From the NCBI RefSeq assembly GCF_029266855.1, contig NZ_JAQSWB010000001.1:930001-994000 (forward strand): a stretch of DNA of 64,000 nucleotides, given 5' to 3'. Source of the DNA: Fluviicola sp. (lineage in GTDB: Bacteria; Bacteroidota; Bacteroidia; Flavobacteriales_D; Crocinitomicaceae). Made by a program: the position numbers and the translations under genes. Positions within the stretch are counted from its first letter, which is position 1. Every line of letters starts with the position of its first letter. Positions 61,129 through 64,000 of this stretch are shown piece after piece. The notes under the pieces are model-generated. The model searched no databases, was not told the DNA's origin, and saw nothing but the letters and a program-made list of their open reading frames with translations.

Positions 61129-62872
61129 AATTGGCGTTTGGGTTATAGTATTTCTCCCAGAGAGAATTCCTGAATTTATTACTCGGGTCGATCTGTTGTT
61201 TTAAGCGGAATAATTTCTTGGCATGCGGAAAGGCTTTGTGAAATTGAAGGGCTGTTGCATGGAGTTGATAAGGTAAATAATATGTCCCGCCACAATCCAA
61301 TGCCGCATCTGTCAGTTCCCTTGTCCATATTCCAACCGTATTCTTAGCTTTTTCATTGGTACTTTGTTTGTACCAGATCACGAAAGCGAATACTTCTTCT
61401 TCACTCCAGCTTAGCAATGAATCACGATTCTGAACCGCATGGCGGATCGAAACATTGATTACATTGACCTTATATCGGCGAAAGATCTCAGCCATTTTTG
61501 AAGAGAAGCTTTCAAACTGATCTACCGGCACAAAATACTCCTGGAGAAGATAAGAACTATATTCACGCGAAGCCGGCTCCAGCTCAGCAACATCATAACC
61601 GGCCTCGTAATTTCTCCAGTGAATTTTCTTACGGCTATATAAAATCGGATCAACGATAAACTGTCTTCGCCACTTGGCAAAATTGTTCTTACTGAACGAA
61701 CTGATAAAAAAGCGTTCAACCGGATATTGAGCCCGGAGAGTGATCAGGCGGGTTTTCTGAGTGACTTTCTTTTTTGTTATTACCCAGGACACCCCAAGAA
61801 TTCGCGAAAAATCTGGCGGATACAAGTCTCCATTATGTAAAACAACGCTTTTGTTATCGCGAACTTCTCTTCGGAAAAAATCCAGGTATTGATTTGTCCG
61901 CATGAGCTTCCATTTGCGTTCTAGCAATTCGTTTTCCGCCAATTCAAGCTCAACTGCTACAATTACTGCCACCGCACCATAACAACCAACTACAGCTTCG
62001 AATAATTCCGGATGTTCAATTCGGGAAACAGTTTTTAAATTGCCATCTGCAGTTACAATATCCAGGGAACGAACTGACATCACTACCGATCCATACCCGA
62101 TATACCTTCCATGGCAATTGACACTCACCGAACCGCCAACCGTAAAATTGGCGTAGGATTGCATCACTTTCACGCTTAAATTATGTGAATCAATGTATTT
62201 CTGGATGTCGCACCAACGGATTCCGGCCTCAACCTTGATCAGTTTCTCTTCAGATGAAAAAGCAATCACCCGATTCATTCCCCGCATATCGATGTGAATT
62301 CCGTAAGAGCTGGCCGTTTGACCACCCATACTAAAACGCCCTCCTCCAACAGAGATATGAGATTCAGCTTCCCTGACGATTTCCTGTACATCTTCTGCTG
62401 AACCGGGAATAAATACCTTAGAAACCAAAACCGGATTTAAGCGCGAAACATCATTCACAATCTTTTCACCTGTTTTCAAATGTTTGATTGGTTCTGCATC
62501 CGGGTTTTTATAATAGTCCGAAGCCAGATTCGGACTTGTTCCAAACTTATTTTCTTTTCGTGTTCCCCTTCTGAAACCTAAAACAATAAACAGGAAAAGA
62601 GGTCCGAAAACCGGGATAAGAATCAACCAAAGCCAGTACCCCGACATTCCGGAATCGTGTAAGCGTTTATTGGCGGTACAAAATAGTGCCCAGTATAATA
62701 AAGGATACAGAACCCATGTGGCTGATACAGAAACACTTTTTTCCAAAATATGATACAAAACATAAAAGATCGTCCATATAAAAATGGAAACCAGCCAATA
62801 CGTACGTCGGTTTATTCTTCCTCTTTTGGTAAAGAGCAGGTAAGAAATGGGCAGTTGTTTTTGATAATCCAT
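61121..62872 (-). CDS. DUF805-FAD-linked oxidase fusion protein
   Basis: About 583 residues from MDYQKQLP (a longer frame overlaps the VOC gene and is unlikely). N-terminal DUF805 membrane domain with four hydrophobic segments (about 1-110: FTKRGRINRRTYWLVSIFIW; WALFCTANKRLHDSGMSGYW), then an FAD-binding PCMH-type oxidase domain (about 150-320: ESHISVGGGRFSMGGQTASS, FTVGGSVSVNCHGRYIGYGS) and a C-terminal cap ending NSLWEKYYNPN. FAD-linked oxidases of this fold (D-arabinonolactone oxidase- or alditol oxidase-like) oxidise sugar alcohols or lactones. Fusion to a DUF805 membrane domain anchors it in the inner membrane. Confidence 0.83.
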   Translation of the reverse strand: MDYQKQLPISYLLFTKRGRINRRTYWLVSIFIWTIFYVLYHILEKSVSVSATWVLYPLLYWALFCTANKRLHDSGMSGYWLWLILIPVFGPLFLFIVLGFRRGTRKENKFGTSPNLASDYYKNPDAEPIKHLKTGEKIVNDVSRLNPVLVSKVFIPGSAEDVQEIVREAESHISVGGGRFSMGGQTASSYGIHIDMRGMNRVIAFSSEEKLIKVEAGIRWCDIQKYIDSHNLSVKVMQSYANFTVGGSVSVNCHGRYIGYGSVVMSVRSLDIVTADGNLKTVSRIEHPELFEAVVGCYGAVAVIVAVELELAENELLERKWKLMRTNQYLDFFRREVRDNKSVVLHNGDLYPPDFSRILGVSWVITKKKVTQKTRLITLRAQYPVERFFISSFSKNNFAKWRRQFIVDPILYSRKKIHWRNYEAGYDVAELEPASREYSSYLLQEYFVPVDQFESFSSKMAEIFRRYKVNVINVSIRHAVQNRDSLLSWSEEEVFAFVIWYKQSTNEKAKNTVGIWTRELTDAALDCGGTYYLPYQLHATALQFHKAFPHAKKLFRLKQQIDPSNKFRNSLWEKYYNPNANYE

Positions 62873-63038
62873 TCGGACGCTAATGTACAAGAAATTCTCA
62901 CTCTCCAGCATAACCACACATGAAAACACACTATGAAACGATTCCTTCAAAATCAATGATCGCAAAAAAGCCAATGCAAAAAGCATTGGCAGTTCAAAAC
63001 ATCGAAACGTTATCTTTTCTCTGACGCGGTGAATTGTT

Positions 63039-63527
63039 TTATTGTGCGGAGTGAAGTCCCAATTTGTTTCCTTCGGTGTCAATGAACAATGCAAAGAATC
63101 CCATTTCCGGGCTGATTTCGGTTTTCGGTAAGATTACCTGTCCGCCATTCTTTTCGATTTTGTCGAGCATTGGCTGCAGGTCTTTCCCCGCATTCAGGTA
63201 AAGTACCGCTCCGTCTGTTGTCGGTTTGTAATCTTTGCCTTTCACCAAAACTACGTTTACCGTTCCTTCTTCGTTCGGTAAAACCCCCATTTGATTCCCG
63301 TCCATTTCCATCTCTTCAATAGCAAGCCCCAGAATTGCCTTGTAAAAGTTTACAGCTCTTGAAAAATCTGCTACGGGAATTTCTACAATTGAAACTAAAT
63401 TATTCATCTTATTTTCTTTTTGAATTTGACTATTTTCTGCTTTTCCTTCTTTGTTTTCTGTTTCGGTACAAGCCGAGAAACCTATTGCGAGCAGGATTAC
63501 CGCGCTCAGTATTGTTCTTTTCATCAT
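63039..63527 (-). CDS. VOC-superfamily lipoprotein
   Basis: 162 residues. Lipobox FSAC after a signal peptide, a charged linker, then a VOC (glyoxalase/extradiol-dioxygenase-like) domain at about 40-162: IVEIPVADFSRAVNFYKAIL (first metal-binding strand), GAVLYLNAG, FFALFIDTEGNKLGLHS (final strand). A lipoprotein form is unusual for VOC proteins; metal site residues are partly preserved (Glu near GFFALFIDTEGN). Function not known. Unlinked to the FAD operon on the same strand (167-bp gap). Confidence 0.82.
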   Translation of the reverse strand: MMKRTILSAVILLAIGFSACTETENKEGKAENSQIQKENKMNNLVSIVEIPVADFSRAVNFYKAILGLAIEEMEMDGNQMGVLPNEEGTVNVVLVKGKDYKPTTDGAVLYLNAGKDLQPMLDKIEKNGGQVILPKTEISPEMGFFALFIDTEGNKLGLHSAQ

Positions 63528-63587
63528 CTGATTTTTGATGCGAAGTTAGAATGATCGAAGGGCTCGAAATAGTAAAAATGCGACACG

Positions 63588-64000
63588 CTAATCCTTAGCG
63601 TAAAAAAGAGAAGATAAAATCATTTGCTCGTCCGACAAAAAGTCTTTTGGCCTGATGCCCGTAAATTCCTTGAAGTCCTTTATGAAATGATTTTGGTCAT
63701 AATACTCGCTCTCGTAAGCAATTTCGGTAAATGTTTCGGTCTGTTGGTTGAGCAACAGTTTTAAGGCGGTTTGCAAGCGGACAACTTTACCCAATTGTTT
63801 TGGGCTCATGCCGATTTGTTTCAAAAATTTCCGTTCAAGCTGTCTGCGCTTCGATAAATCTTCTTTTAAAATTGATTTGATCGGCGAACTTCCGCTCGTT
63901 GCAAGAAGTGCATCAACAGTAGTTTTTACGATGTTGTCAATCGTAGCTTTTTCGTTGAGTATGTTTAGCAGAAATGTTTCAATTATCTCAATCCTTTGTT
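63588..64000 (-). CDS. AraC-family regulator, 3' part
   Basis: The frame is open to the right edge, so only the last about 137 residues are in the window. They contain the AraC-type DNA-binding region: SKRRQLERKFLKQIGMSPKQ, RLQTALKLLLNQQTETFTEI, YYDQNHFIKDFKEFTGIRPKD (helix-turn-helix pair). The N-terminal effector part lies beyond the window. Confidence 0.85.
   Translation of the reverse strand, partial: QRIEIIETFLLNILNEKATIDNIVKTTVDALLATSGSSPIKSILKEDLSKRRQLERKFLKQIGMSPKQLGKVVRLQTALKLLLNQQTETFTEIAYESEYYDQNHFIKDFKEFTGIRPKDFLSDEQMILSSLFYAKD

Noticed and set aside
61121..63094. Long start for the FAD oxidase (657 residues)
   Set aside because: The extra 74 residues overlap the VOC gene and lack protein-like pattern; the DUF805 domain starts right after MDYQKQLP.

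Overview
The window looks like a piece of a Bacteroidota chromosome. At least ten predicted exported proteins end in a type IX secretion (T9SS) type A sorting domain (a YPNP- or FPNP-like start, then about 70 residues ending in GxYxLxI-like strands). One promoter matches the Bacteroidota form TTG-N20-TAnnTTTG, and the usual lipoprotein and signal-peptide types are present. The mix of genes suggests a Flavobacteriales/Crocinitomicaceae (Fluviicola-like) bacterium; that lineage is an inference. I saw no rRNA, tRNA, CRISPR array or transposase.

Layout. 0-5 kb: housekeeping-type genes (an MlaF/MlaE lipid transport pair cut by the left edge, a D-lactate dehydrogenase-like enzyme, a CBS protein, and a coiled-coil protein overlapping an ABC1/UbiB kinase-like gene). 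5.7-11.9 kb: three large T9SS surface proteins. 11.9-23.5 kb: a two-armed copper locus. The minus arm runs HYC_CC_PP protein, DUF3347/HMA lipoprotein, HMA-AraC regulator, CopA P-type ATPase, HMA chaperone, multicopper oxidase fused to a CopB-like domain, DUF305 membrane protein. The plus arm runs a second HYC_CC_PP protein, a heavy-metal-binding lipoprotein, a thioredoxin-like T9SS protein, a small T9SS protein and a second multicopper oxidase with a sorting domain. Together they would sense, chaperone, export and oxidise copper in the periplasm and at the cell surface. 23.5-25 kb: a divergent HxlR regulator and quinone-oxidoreductase-like pair. 25-34.3 kb: a 1536-residue M43 metalloprotease/PKD protein and a tail-fibre-like plus BNR-like secreted pair. 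34.4-45.3 kb: a lipoprotein, an AlkD-like protein, two paralogous WG-repeat proteins, an esterase-like T9SS protein and MgtC, separated by long gene-free stretches filled with dispersed mosaic repeats.

45.3-48.9 kb is an AT-rich island with a two-gene cassette: a four-helix membrane/coiled-coil protein and a TIGR04141/DUF6119-type sporadic protein. 51.7-56.2 kb holds an R-body (RebB-family) locus whose gene tail has been copied at least three times among nine copies of a 33-bp palindromic element and several strong terminators. A collagen-like secreted protein and a small T9SS protein sit inside that array. 56.2-64 kb: an S41 peptidase, a LytTR regulator, an HMA-type protein, a three-gene operon (DUF805-FAD oxidase fusion, methyltransferase, unknown protein), a VOC lipoprotein and an AraC regulator cut by the right edge.

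The strongest candidates for something not well described are the Reb locus with its recombined tail array, the TIGR04141 two-gene island, the leucine-heptad minisatellite at 43.6-43.9 kb, and the mosaic hairpin repeats.
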